A stretch of DNA of 64,000 nt, from assembly GCF_008000895.1 (NCBI RefSeq), contig NZ_CP042823.1:1987001-2051000 (forward strand), in the 5' to 3' direction. Position 1 is the first letter of the stretch, and the number at the start of each line of letters is the position of its first letter. The DNA is from Methylobacterium sp. WL1. GTDB lineage: Bacteria > Pseudomonadota > Alphaproteobacteria > Rhizobiales > Beijerinckiaceae. Below the pieces are notes generated by a model. That model had not been told where the DNA came from. It worked only from the letters and a program-made list of their open reading frames with translations, and did not search any database. The translations under genes and the position numbers were made by a program. Positions 55,034 to 64,000 of the stretch are shown here, piece after piece.

Positions 55034-58000
55034 ATGGCGACCGAGAAGAAGCTGAAGGATCCGGCCGAGGCCGCGCTCTCTGCGATCGAGCAGGCGCTGA
55101 ACCTCGACGCCCTGACGCCGACCGGCACCGAGAGCCGCGCCGAGCCGCGCCTGCCCGATGTCGGGGATGCCGATCCCCTGCTCGACGGTGCCCTCGATCC
55201 GGCCGGCCGCCAGACGCCGCCGCGCCTCGACCTCGACCCGCCCCTCGCCTCCGACCTGCCCCCGCCCGGCCGGGAGCGCCCGCGCCGCGAGGGCGGCCTG
55301 CTGCCGCCCGACCGCTCGCTGGTGGCGAACGACGACCGGCGCAACATCGGGATCCTGCAGCAGACCCTGCGGGTGCGGTCCTCGCCCAAGCCTTACCTGT
55401 ACGCGTTGCTGGCCGGCCTCGCCTGGGTCGCCGGCTTGGTGCTGGTCGCCTGGCTGCAATCCGGCGGCGACCTGCGCGGCGTCGTCTCGGGCCTCACCCC
55501 GCTCCAGGCGACGGTGGGCGCCGCGGCCCTGCTCGGACCGGTCGTCCTGTTCGTGATCGCCGCCATGCTGGCCGCACGGGCGCAAGAGATGCGCCTCGTC
55601 GCCCGCGCAGTCGGCGAAGTCGCGGTGCGCCTGGCCGAGCCCGAGAGCTTCTCCACGGACGCGGTCCTGACCATGTCGCAGACGGTGCGCCGGGAAGTCG
55701 CCGCGGTCGGCGACGGCGTCGAGCGTGCGCTCGCCCGGGCCGGCGAGCTCGAGACCCTGGTGCGCGGCGAGATCGCCACCTTGGAGCGGGCCTATTCCGA
55801 CAACGAGATCCGCATCCGCTCCCTCGTCGAGGAGCTGGTGGCGCAGCGGGAATCCATCGTCACCAACGCCGAGCGGGTGCGCGGCGCGATCACCGGCTCC
55901 CACCAGAGCCTGAGCCAGGAACTGGAGGGCGCGTCCGAGCGGATCGTCCTGGCCCTCAACGGCGCGGGCGAGCGCGTGACCGGGGCGCTCGACGCCCGCG
56001 GTGCGGCCATCACCGCATCCCTGGGCGAGGCCGGCGACCGGGTCGTCAGCCTCATGACCGGCCGCGGCGACGAGCTGATCGAGAACCTCGCGGCCACGAG
56101 CGAGGGTGTGCGCGGCAGCCTGCTGGACGTCGGCGAGAGCCTGACGCGCGCCTTCGAGACCCGCGCCCAAGACGTGACCGGCGCGTTCCAGTCGACCGGG
56201 GACGCCCTCACCGGGCGGATCGCCGAGAGCACCGCCTCCGTCGCCCAGAGCCTCGCCGAGACCGGCCTGCGCGTCAGCGAGTCCCTGGAGCGCCAGGGCG
56301 GCGTCGTGCGCGAAAGCTTCGAGCGCTCGGTGATCGGCCTGGAGAACGCCTTCCTGTCGCGGAGTTCCGAGCTGACGGACCGGTTCGGCGCGATGGGGAC
56401 CCAGATCACTGCGCGCTTCGCCGAGACCGGCGCGGCCCTTACCCAGGACATCGCCGGCCGTGGCCTGGCGCTGCGTGCCGAGATCGAGAATGCCGGACTC
56501 TCCGTCGCCGAAGCGATCGAGAGCCGCGGACGCGATGCCCAGGCCGCCCTGGCGCTGGCCATGGGCGGCGTCGGCGAGACGCTGACCAGCCAGGCCGGCA
56601 CCGTGCGCGACGACCTGATCGGCACCGCCGAGCGGATCGCCGAGACGATTTCCGAGCACGGCAACGCCCTGGCTGGGCGCATGGACGGCATCGCGGCGCG
56701 CTTGCACGACACCGTGACCGTGCAGGCCTCGGACCTCGAGGGCCGCGTCCAGGCGGCGGCCGAGCGGGCCGGCGGCCACATCACCGACCGGACCCAGGCG
56801 GCCACGCAGAGCCTGGAATCCGCCTTCTCGGCGCTGGGCCACGGCTTCGAGGCTGGCGCCGCCGCCGCCGTCCAGTCCCTTCGCGGCTCCGCGAGCACCG
56901 TCACCGGCGAACTCGAGGCCCATACCCGCGCGGCCTCCGCCGGCCTGGCCGACACCCTGCAGGCCCTGCGCCACGGCTCGGCCGAGGTGACCAGCGCGGT
57001 CGAGGCCGAGACCGCGAACCTGCTGACCCATTTCCGCGATGCCGCCGACCGGGCCGGCATCGAACTCGGCGAGCGCGGCTCCGCCGCGGTGACCGCCCTG
57101 CGCGGCGCCCTCGACGACCTCAACCGCGAGCTGTCCGCCCGCACCGACGATGCCACCGGCAGCCTGGCGCAGGCCGCCCGCGCCATCTCGGACGACCTCG
57201 CCGCCCGCATCGGCGAGATGGAGTCCGCCTTCGGCGAGCACGGCAAGGGCGTGGCCGAACTCCTGGCCAGCCATGCCGAGGAGACCCAGACCCGGATCAG
57301 CGGCACCGGCCGCGACATCGTGCTCGCGGTGGCGAGCCAGGGTGCGCGGATCGCCGACACGCTCAGCCAGACCGGCGCGAGCTTCGCCGAGACCGCCGAC
57401 GGCCGCGTTCGCGCCATCGACGAGACGCTGGGCAGCCGTCTCGCCGCCCTGCAGGAGACCATCGCCCGCGGCGACATCCTGGCCGACCGCATCGGCCGCG
57501 ACACCGCGACGATGGGCGAGACTGTCGGGGCCCGGCTGGAGGAGATGGACCGGCTCATCACCGTCAAGGGCCAGGCGGTGGCCGAGACCATCGCGACCCG
57601 CGCCCGCGAGGCCGGCAGCCTGGTCGAGACCCATCTCGGCGACCTGGAAGCGCGTTCCGCCAAGCGCGCCGCCGAGATCGGCGACGTCGTGGCGAACCTG
57701 GTCGATCACGTCGACGGCCGGATCGACGCCCGCGGCAAGGCCCTGAACGAGGCGCTGGCCGCCCGGACCGGGGAGATGGCCCGGATCATGGAAGAGGGCA
57801 GCCGCAACCTGGTCGCGGTGCTCGACGGACGGGCCGAGGGGCTCGGGCAGGACATCGACCGGCGCACCGCAGAGATGGCCCGCCGCATCGCGGGCAGCGC
57901 CGAGCATTTCGACGCCGGCGTGATCAGCCGCCTGCAGGAAATCGCCAACGCCCTCGATGAGCGCGCCCGCCTCGTGGATGAGAGCTTCGGCGTGCAGGCC

Positions 58001-61000
58001 TTCGAGGCGATCCGCCTGATCGAGGCGCGGACCCGCGCGGTCGACGAGGAACTGGCCGGCCGCACCCGCGACCTGGTCGCGACGATCACCGACCGGACCG
58101 GTGGGATCGACAAGGCGATGGCCGAGAGCATCGGGAGCCTCACGGGGGCCGTCGCGGAATCCACCCGGGTTCTCGAGGCCTCGCTGTCGGGCCGGGTGCA
58201 GGAGATCGTCCAGCTGGTGGACGAGCGGGCCCAGAGCGCCGACGCGGCCCTCTCTGCTCGGACAGAGGCCGTGCGCGCGGCCTTCGCCGAGCGCTCGGAG
58301 CTGCTCGCGAAGCTGATCGACGAGCGCATCACCGTCATGTCGAGTGAGCTCGACGAGAAGGGCCGCACCGTGTTCGGCGCGATCGGCGGCCGCATCACCG
58401 AGTTGGCGCGCCTGTTCGATCGCGGTGGCACCTCGCTGGCCGAGCTGATCGACCAGCGCGGCGACAGCGTCCTGTCCAAGCTGCAGCAGACCATCGCGGA
58501 TGCCGAGCGGATGCTGGAAGCCGGCGAAGGCCGCCTCGGCCACACCCTGTCGAGCCGCACCGCCGACATCAGCGGCCTGCTCGACGAGGGCGTGCGCTCG
58601 GTCCACGGCCTGCTCGACGACCGCACCAACCAGATTCGCGTGATGCTGGATGGCCATGCCGGAACCCTGGCCAGCACCCTCGACGGCCGCATGGGCCCGC
58701 TCAACGAGGCGCTGGACACCCGCGGCCGCGCGCTGATCGCCGCCGTCGAGGACGCCTTCGGCAGCGCCGCCGGAGCCTTGGATTCCCGGACCCAGGCGCT
58801 CGGTGGCCTGTTCGACGAACGCCTCGGGCACTTGGAGAACCTGGTCGAGGGCCGCGGCAACCGTCTCGCCGAGACCCTGGACGCCCGCGCCCAGGGCCTG
58901 CGGACCCTGTTCGAGGAAGCCCACACCGCCCTCGACGCGGTGGTGGAAGGCGGGGGCGGACGCTTCGCCGCCTCGGTCGACACCAAGATCCAGGCGCTGC
59001 GGACGATGCTGGAGGCGGCGCCCGCCGCCGTCACCGCGCTGGTCGAGACCCGGGAGCGCCAGCTTGCCGCGACGCTCGACAGCCGCACGCAGCGCCTCCA
59101 AACCCTGTTCGAGGAGGCTCAGGCAGGCCTGCGCGATCTCGTGGAGGTGCGCGGCCAGGAACTCGCCGACACGATCACCACCCGGACCGAGGGCCTGCGC
59201 CAGACCCTCGACGCGGCTCCCACCGACATGGCGGACCTGCTGGACGCGCGCTTTGCCGACCTGCGTGCCCTGTTCGAGCGCGCTCAGTCGGAGATCGACC
59301 GCCTGGTCGATGGCCGCAGCCGCGAGATCGCCGGGACCATCGAGCACCGCACCCAGGCCCTGCAATCCGTGATCGAACAGGCGAGCCCGGCCATCGCCGG
59401 CCTGTTGCAGGCGGGTGAGACCCAGCTGGCCCAGGCCTTCGAGGCTCAAAACGGCGACCTGCAGGCCCTGTTCGCGCAGGCCCAGTCGGAGATCGACCGC
59501 CTGGTCGATGGCCGCGGCCGCGAGATCGCCGGGGCGATCGAGCACCGCACCCAGGCTCTGCAATCCGTGATCGAGCAGGCGAGCCCGGCCATCGCCGGCC
59601 TGCTGCAGGCGGGTGAGACCCAGCTGGCCCAGGCCTTCGAGACCCGGAACGGCGACCTGCAGGCCCTGTTCGCGCAGGCCCAGTCGGAGATCGACCGCCT
59701 GGTCGATGGCCGCGGCCGCGAGATCGCGGGGACGATCGAGCATCGCACCCAGGCGCTGCAGACCGTGATCGAGCAGGCGAACCCGGCCATCGCCGGCTTG
59801 CTCGAGGCCCGCGAGACCCAGTTCGCCGAGACCTTCGAGGCCCGCAGCGGTCAGCTCCGGACCCTGTTCGAGCGGGCGCAATCCAGCCTCGAGCTTTCTG
59901 TGGAGAGCCGCGGGCGGGAGATCGCCATGGCGGTCCAGGCGCGCACGCAGGACCTGCGCACCCTCCTCGACGCGGCGCCCACGGGCGTGGCCGCCCTCCT
60001 GGACACTCGGATCGAGACCCTGCGCACGACCTTCGACGAGGCACGTTCAGCGATCGAGACGCTGCTCAGCGAGCGCAGCCAGTCGCTGCTCGACGCCGCT
60101 CAGGGGCGCACCGGTTCGCTGGTCGAGGCGTTCGACGCACGGATCCGCGACCTCGACGGCGTCGTCGAGGGGCGTACCGCAGCCCTAGTCCACACGGTCG
60201 AGGCGCAGAGCGAGGCGCTGGCCCGCGGGGTCGATGCCCGCGCCGACGCCTTCACCCAGCGCATCGACAGCCGCATGCGGCTGTTCGCGACGCTGGTCGC
60301 CCAGCGCGCCGAGACGCTGGCCACCGCCTTCGACGACCGCCACGACGCCTTCGCGGGCCTCATGGACGAGCGCACCGCCAGCCTCGTGGCGGCGCTCGAC
60401 GAGCGGGCGCGGGCGCATGCCGAGCAGGTCGACGCGCACAACGCCGCCCTGGCCGACACGCTCAGCCGCCGCGAGGCCGCGCTGGCGGGCCTGATCGACG
60501 CCCGCACCGAGGCGCTGGGGGCCGGCTTCGAGCGCCGCGCCACCGCGCTCGGCGCCTTGGTCGATGCCCGCGGGGAAGCCCTGTCCCGTCGCCTTGCGGA
60601 GAGCGCCGAGGTGCTGGTCCGCGCCATCGAGGAGAAGGGCGGGGCGCTCATCGCCAGCGTCGACGGCAGCGGCCGCGCGGTGGGCGACAGCCTGGAGGGG
60701 CATGTCGATCGCCTGCGCGCCGCCATCGACGGGCCGATGCTCGACCTGTCGCGGGCCCTGGCCGACCGTGCCGACGCGATCGAGCGCGTTCTGATCGAGA
60801 CCGGCGTGCCGCTGGCCGAGACTCTGCGGCTACAGACCGAGGAACTGGCCGCGCAGTCGCGGGCCTCGGCCGAGCTGCTCCGCGCCGCCATCGACGATGG
60901 CGCGGGCCGTGCCCTCACCGAGCTGTTCGAGACCAACGACCGGCTGGGCCGCGAGCTGGGTGCCGTCCTCCAGCGGATCGAGGGCGCCAACGCCGCCCTG

Positions 61001-62569
61001 GGCGAGCTGGTGTCCGGTGCCGGAACCAATCTCGGCGCGATCGAGCAGGGTCTGGCGGGCCGGGTCGAGCAGGTCCAGTCGGCGTTGCAGCGCATCGCCT
61101 CGGAGACCGGCCGCGCCACCGCGGGCGTGGCGTCCCAGGTCGAGGCCCTGCGCGAGGTCGCCAAAACGGCGCTCCGCGAGGCGACCGGCCTCGCCGAGTC
61201 CCTCGACGACCGCGGCCGTGCACTCGGCGAGCAGACCTCGGTGCACGTCTCGGCGCTCGACCGGGCGGCCTCGTCGCTCGCCGCGATCGAGGAGCGCCTT
61301 GGGGCGACCCTGGCGGGCCGCGAGGCCGCGCTCGCGGAGGCGCTGGCCGGCTTCGAGGCGCGCGCCAGCACCCTGGAGCAGCAGGGCGGTGCCCTGGCCG
61401 AGACGATCGAGCGCACGCTGCGGACTGCCGAAGAGCGCGCCCGCGCCGTCGGCGAGGCGCTGACCCGCTCGGCGGAGGGCGCGGGGGCTTCGGTTACCAG
61501 CGCCTTCGAGGGCCTCAAGGACAGCGCAGGGGCGGAGAGCGAGAAGGCAGCCCAGGGCGTGCGGCAGGCCATCGAGGAGGCCGCTCGGGAGATGCGCAGC
61601 GGCCTCGACGAGGCGCAGACCAAGTTCGGTGCCTCCGTCTCGTCCCTGCGGGAGATGGCGGGCTCGATCCGCGGCGAACTCGACGCGACCCGCGCCGAAC
61701 TCGCCCGGGGCGTCCTCGACCTTCCGCGCGAGACGCAGGATGCCACCGGCGAGATGCGCCGGGTGGTGGCCGACCAGATCAAGGCGCTGAACGAGCTGTC
61801 GGCCCTGGTGTCCCGCACCACCCGCTCGGTGGACGTGGCCCAGCCGCAGGCCCAGCGCCGGGTGGCCGAGGGCGGCTCCCGCGCCGTCTCGGCGGCGCAG
61901 GTGAGCGCGCTTCGACTGCGACGCAGGCTCAGCCGGTCTCGACTCCGGCTCTGCCGGCGCCCCAGGCTCAGGCGCGGTCCGCCATCGGTCCGGGCGGATC
62001 GAGGCGCCGCGGCCCTCCGCGACCGCCCGCCCGCCGCCATGACGGCGGGCGGCGCCAAGCGCGGCTGGCTGTCGGACCTGCTGACCCGCGCCTCGCTGGA
62101 CGAGGACGACGATGCCGAGCCGGCGGCCACCAACGCCGCGTCCCCGGCGCCGTCGGGCCGCCAATCCCCGGCGCAGTCTCAGGCGCAATCTCAGGCGCAA
62201 TCTCAGGCCCCCGCCGAGACCGGCCGGATCGCGCTGGACACGATCTCCACCGACATCGCCCGGATGATCGAGCACCGGACCGTGGTCGACCTGTGGGAGC
62301 GCTATCGCCGGGGCGAGCCGAACCTGTTCGACCCGCGCATTTACACGCCGCAGGGCCGGACCACCTTCGCGGAGATCCAGCGCCGCTACCGCGCCGATGC
62401 GGAGTTCCGCCGCAGCGTCGACCGGTACGTGGGTGAGTTCGAGCGGCTGCTGGGGGACGTGGTCAAGAACGACAGCGACGCCAAGCGGACCGACGCCTAC
62501 CTCACCTCGGAGACCGGCAAGGTCTACACGATGCTGGCCCATGCCAGCGGGCGCTTCGACGGGGCGTAG
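55034..62569 (+). CDS. Giant growth-pole-ring-like coiled-coil protein (GPR/RgsE type)
   Basis: This 2511-residue membrane protein matches the layout of Agrobacterium GPR and Sinorhizobium RgsE, which form a ring at the growing pole. It has a Pro-rich cytoplasmic start, two membrane spans at residues 121-141 and 160-181, and about 2,000 residues of repetitive apolipoprotein-like helix built on periodic GLU/ARG/ALA/LEU heptads. A low-complexity Gln/Ala linker and a conserved C-terminal domain (residues about 2400-2511: VVDLWERYRRGEPNLFD, AEFRRSVDRYVGEFERLL, TDAYLTSETGKVYTMLAHA) follow. Three tandem 198-bp repeats lie at 59279-59872. A short Arg-rich stretch near residue 2290 looks frame-swapped. 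Confidence 0.85.
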   Translation: MATEKKLKDPAEAALSAIEQALNLDALTPTGTESRAEPRLPDVGDADPLLDGALDPAGRQTPPRLDLDPPLASDLPPPGRERPRREGGLLPPDRSLVANDDRRNIGILQQTLRVRSSPKPYLYALLAGLAWVAGLVLVAWLQSGGDLRGVVSGLTPLQATVGAAALLGPVVLFVIAAMLAARAQEMRLVARAVGEVAVRLAEPESFSTDAVLTMSQTVRREVAAVGDGVERALARAGELETLVRGEIATLERAYSDNEIRIRSLVEELVAQRESIVTNAERVRGAITGSHQSLSQELEGASERIVLALNGAGERVTGALDARGAAITASLGEAGDRVVSLMTGRGDELIENLAATSEGVRGSLLDVGESLTRAFETRAQDVTGAFQSTGDALTGRIAESTASVAQSLAETGLRVSESLERQGGVVRESFERSVIGLENAFLSRSSELTDRFGAMGTQITARFAETGAALTQDIAGRGLALRAEIENAGLSVAEAIESRGRDAQAALALAMGGVGETLTSQAGTVRDDLIGTAERIAETISEHGNALAGRMDGIAARLHDTVTVQASDLEGRVQAAAERAGGHITDRTQAATQSLESAFSALGHGFEAGAAAAVQSLRGSASTVTGELEAHTRAASAGLADTLQALRHGSAEVTSAVEAETANLLTHFRDAADRAGIELGERGSAAVTALRGALDDLNRELSARTDDATGSLAQAARAISDDLAARIGEMESAFGEHGKGVAELLASHAEETQTRISGTGRDIVLAVASQGARIADTLSQTGASFAETADGRVRAIDETLGSRLAALQETIARGDILADRIGRDTATMGETVGARLEEMDRLITVKGQAVAETIATRAREAGSLVETHLGDLEARSAKRAAEIGDVVANLVDHVDGRIDARGKALNEALAARTGEMARIMEEGSRNLVAVLDGRAEGLGQDIDRRTAEMARRIAGSAEHFDAGVISRLQEIANALDERARLVDESFGVQAFEAIRLIEARTRAVDEELAGRTRDLVATITDRTGGIDKAMAESIGSLTGAVAESTRVLEASLSGRVQEIVQLVDERAQSADAALSARTEAVRAAFAERSELLAKLIDERITVMSSELDEKGRTVFGAIGGRITELARLFDRGGTSLAELIDQRGDSVLSKLQQTIADAERMLEAGEGRLGHTLSSRTADISGLLDEGVRSVHGLLDDRTNQIRVMLDGHAGTLASTLDGRMGPLNEALDTRGRALIAAVEDAFGSAAGALDSRTQALGGLFDERLGHLENLVEGRGNRLAETLDARAQGLRTLFEEAHTALDAVVEGGGGRFAASVDTKIQALRTMLEAAPAAVTALVETRERQLAATLDSRTQRLQTLFEEAQAGLRDLVEVRGQELADTITTRTEGLRQTLDAAPTDMADLLDARFADLRALFERAQSEIDRLVDGRSREIAGTIEHRTQALQSVIEQASPAIAGLLQAGETQLAQAFEAQNGDLQALFAQAQSEIDRLVDGRGREIAGAIEHRTQALQSVIEQASPAIAGLLQAGETQLAQAFETRNGDLQALFAQAQSEIDRLVDGRGREIAGTIEHRTQALQTVIEQANPAIAGLLEARETQFAETFEARSGQLRTLFERAQSSLELSVESRGREIAMAVQARTQDLRTLLDAAPTGVAALLDTRIETLRTTFDEARSAIETLLSERSQSLLDAAQGRTGSLVEAFDARIRDLDGVVEGRTAALVHTVEAQSEALARGVDARADAFTQRIDSRMRLFATLVAQRAETLATAFDDRHDAFAGLMDERTASLVAALDERARAHAEQVDAHNAALADTLSRREAALAGLIDARTEALGAGFERRATALGALVDARGEALSRRLAESAEVLVRAIEEKGGALIASVDGSGRAVGDSLEGHVDRLRAAIDGPMLDLSRALADRADAIERVLIETGVPLAETLRLQTEELAAQSRASAELLRAAIDDGAGRALTELFETNDRLGRELGAVLQRIEGANAALGELVSGAGTNLGAIEQGLAGRVEQVQSALQRIASETGRATAGVASQVEALREVAKTALREATGLAESLDDRGRALGEQTSVHVSALDRAASSLAAIEERLGATLAGREAALAEALAGFEARASTLEQQGGALAETIERTLRTAEERARAVGEALTRSAEGAGASVTSAFEGLKDSAGAESEKAAQGVRQAIEEAAREMRSGLDEAQTKFGASVSSLREMAGSIRGELDATRAELARGVLDLPRETQDATGEMRRVVADQIKALNELSALVSRTTRSVDVAQPQAQRRVAEGGSRAVSAAQVSALRLRRRLSRSRLRLCRRPRLRRGPPSVRADRGAAALRDRPPAAMTAGGAKRGWLSDLLTRASLDEDDDAEPAATNAASPAPSGRQSPAQSQAQSQAQSQAPAETGRIALDTISTDIARMIEHRTVVDLWERYRRGEPNLFDPRIYTPQGRTTFAEIQRRYRADAEFRRSVDRYVGEFERLLGDVVKNDSDAKRTDAYLTSETGKVYTMLAHASGRFDGA
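59279..59872 (+). repeat. Three tandem 198-bp (66-residue) repeats inside the giant gene
   Basis: The start CAGTCGGAGATCGACCGCC recurs at 59285, 59483 and 59681, exactly 198 bp apart. Units one and two are nearly identical in DNA (QSEIDRLVDGR, REIAG.IEHRTQALQSVIEQ), and the third diverges toward its end. Such fresh duplication implies ongoing expansion of the coiled-coil by whole multiples of its period. Confidence 0.9.
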
Positions 62570-62620
62570 GACGACGGCCGGCGCGGGTGCATCACGTACC
62601 CGCGCCGGCGGTACGCGGCC

Positions 62621-63061
62621 TCAGAGCAGGCCCAGCCCGACCAGCTCGCGGCGCAGGGCCTCGGGCATCTCGGCGAGATCACCCGATTGCCCGGCGCCCA
62701 GGTCGGCCGGCGCGTCCCGGGCCGTGAGGTAGCGCCAGCCCTGGAATGGGCGGCAGGGGCGGGGCGACACGGGAACGAGGCGCGGATCGAAGACGAGCCG
62801 GCAGCGCGGGATGCCGTCCTCTCCGGTCAGCTTCTCGATCGCGGTGATCGCCTGCCGGCAGGACAGGGTCCCGCGGATCACCCAATAGATCGAGCCCTTG
62901 CCGGCGATCTCGCGATGGCGCTTGGGTAGGGTGCGGGTGACGTGGAACGGGTCGGCCGGACGTCCCTCGCGCAGCGCCTCGGTCCGGAACCGGTCCTGAC
63001 GGGCTTCGAGGTCCGCGATCGAGGCGGGTCCGACGCAGAGCTTGATCAGGTTCAGGGCCAC
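62621..63061 (-). CDS. DUF1489 family protein
   Basis: This 146-residue protein begins MALNLIKLCVGPASIADLEARQ, a pattern of the DUF1489 family that is frequent in alphaproteobacteria and of unknown function. It has VTRTLPKRHREIAGKGSIYWVIRGTLSCRQ and PRCRLVFDPRLVPVSPRPCRPFQGWRYL blocks. No signal peptide or membrane span is visible. It lies 72 bp upstream of the end of the CheZ-like gene and on the same strand. Confidence 0.85.
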   Translation of the reverse strand: MALNLIKLCVGPASIADLEARQDRFRTEALREGRPADPFHVTRTLPKRHREIAGKGSIYWVIRGTLSCRQAITAIEKLTGEDGIPRCRLVFDPRLVPVSPRPCRPFQGWRYLTARDAPADLGAGQSGDLAEMPEALRRELVGLGLL

Positions 63062-63133
63062 GGAAGCGTTTTCGTCTGACGGCCCTCGGCGGGCGGGCCC
63101 CCCTGATAGCAGGCTCCGGGCGCGTCCGCGCCG

Positions 63134-64000
63134 TCAGGCGAACAGGGCGAGCCGCTGCTCCGGCGGCAGCGCGTCGATCGCCGCGAAGCTCAAGGCCGGC
63201 AAGTCCGGTTCCAAGGCGGGTGCGGCCGCGAACTCGGCCCGATCCGCGTCGGGGCTGGGCTCGGCGTGTACGGCATCCAGGCCTGCGAACGCGTCGGCCG
63301 CCGCGAGGTCCTCGACCGTCGCGCTCTCCGCCTCCTCCGAGACCGGCAGGAACACGATGTCCTCGTGCAGCGGCGGGCTTCCCGGGCGAGCGACGAGCGC
63401 CGCCGCCGTCACGGCGGGGACCTCCATGGCGATGTAGCGGTCGATGTCGCTCTGGCAGAGGTCGAGCGGCGGCGCGTTTGGCAGGGCCCCGGCCGCCGGG
63501 TTGACCGGCATCGGCGGGATCCGCTCAGCCTCGCTGCCCCAGATCGCGATCATCGACGCGAGCCGGTCCTCGAGGTAGCGCAATGTGTAGACGATCCGGG
63601 CGGTGCGCTGGGCGGTGAGATCCTGGAACGAGCAGGCCGTGTAGATCGCGGTCGCGTGCCGATCCAGCGCGTCGCAGGTCGGGGCGTCGGCGCCCCGCTC
63701 GCGCAGGGTCCAGGCCGCCTCCTGGATCGCTTCGGCCGAGCCGAGGATGTCGGAGGTCGCCTGCTCGGTCTCGCGTACGATGGCGTCCAGCGCCAGGGAG
63801 GCCTGCGTCAGGCGGGTCTGCTCGTTGTCGCGCGCACTGATCGCGGCGATCTCGGCCTTGGTCTGGCTGATCGCCGCGGCCATCTCGACGAGGTTGCCGT
63901 GCATTTGACCGAAGGCCTGGTTGTCCCGCTCGGCCGTCACCACGTGCTCGAGCCGGCTCATGGCGCCGAGCAGCATCTCGGTCTCGGCGGCCCGGTTGCG
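63134..64000 (-). CDS. CheZ-like protein phosphatase, 5' end outside the window
   Basis: The frame stays open to the window end, so the N-terminus is missing. The visible 289 residues have a long helical bundle (MHGNLVEMAAAISQTKAEIAAIS, then SDILGSAEAIQEAAWTL) and the CheZ-type active helix YTACSFQDLTAQRTARIVYTLRYLEDRL, where Gln-Asp would act on phospho-CheY. The C-terminal half is acidic, Ala/Pro-rich and probably disordered, ending in PPEQRLALFA. It could serve chemotaxis or another CheY-like regulator. No other chemotaxis genes are in view. Confidence 0.75.
   Translation of the reverse strand, partial: RNRAAETEMLLGAMSRLEHVVTAERDNQAFGQMHGNLVEMAAAISQTKAEIAAISARDNEQTRLTQASLALDAIVRETEQATSDILGSAEAIQEAAWTLRERGADAPTCDALDRHATAIYTACSFQDLTAQRTARIVYTLRYLEDRLASMIAIWGSEAERIPPMPVNPAAGALPNAPPLDLCQSDIDRYIAMEVPAVTAAALVARPGSPPLHEDIVFLPVSEEAESATVEDLAAADAFAGLDAVHAEPSPDADRAEFAAAPALEPDLPALSFAAIDALPPEQRLALFA

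Noticed and set aside
54989..59881. A 1630-residue antisense reading frame opposite the giant gene
   Set aside because: It is the codon-position shadow of a repetitive high-GC gene; the translation is Gly/Leu/Asp/His-rich without any domain.

Overview
The window is about 70% GC and reads as a chromosomal segment from an alphaproteobacterium of the order Hyphomicrobiales. Methylobacterium or a close relative is the best guess. The basis is the giant growth-pole-ring-type coiled-coil protein, split glyQ/glyS, an mmcB-type DNA repair gene, a Kdo hydroxylase, an OlsB-like acyltransferase, a CtrA box, a ROSE thermometer before hsp20 and several dispersed intergenic repeat families. This is inferred from gene content only. 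I saw no rRNA, tRNA, CRISPR array or intact mobile element.

Layout. 0.1-5.4 kb: a frameshifted sulfonate-type binding protein, Nudix and PhzF genes, OsmC, pyridoxal kinase PdxY and a frameshifted secreted phospholipase A2-like gene. 5.5-7.1 kb: a decayed copy of the pdxY 5' end, then a low-GC stretch with a multiply broken foreign gene. 7.2-13.5 kb: DedA, a BtuF-like binding protein, MmcB, an NhaP antiporter, a GNAT acetyltransferase and glyQ. 13.6-15.8 kb: glyS with an internal low-GC segment.

15.9-23.4 kb: a complete L-threonate/D-erythronate catabolic cluster. lacI-otnC runs on one strand and MFS transporter-ltnD-otnI-otnK-denD on the other, with a perfect 16-bp LacI-type palindrome between them. 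LtnD and OtnI convert threonate to 3-oxo-tetronate, and DenD makes the same compound directly from erythronate. OtnK phosphorylates it and OtnC decarboxylates it to a triose phosphate.

23.4-34.3 kb: VapBC, RecQ, a membrane alpha/beta hydrolase, purL, bolA, a DUF29 gene, grxD, a methyltransferase, rlmN and an MscS channel. 34.5-39.8 kb: an alpha-2-macroglobulin gene with one frameshift. 40.5-46.9 kb: Kdo hydroxylase, OlsB-like acyltransferase, ROSE-controlled hsp20, a lipase, SixA and class I aldolase.

47-54.7 kb: a MoxR ATPase beside an uncharacterised two-gene membrane operon whose upstream region carries a perfect CtrA box, then a Kef-type antiporter, a VWA protein, a ferredoxin and an Hpt protein. 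55.0-62.6 kb: a 2511-residue GPR/RgsE-like polar-growth protein. The end holds a DUF1489 gene and a CheZ-like gene that runs off the window.

Four otherwise good genes (binding protein, phospholipase, otnK, alpha-2-macroglobulin) each lack one base in a short G/C run. They may be recent lesions or residual sequence errors.
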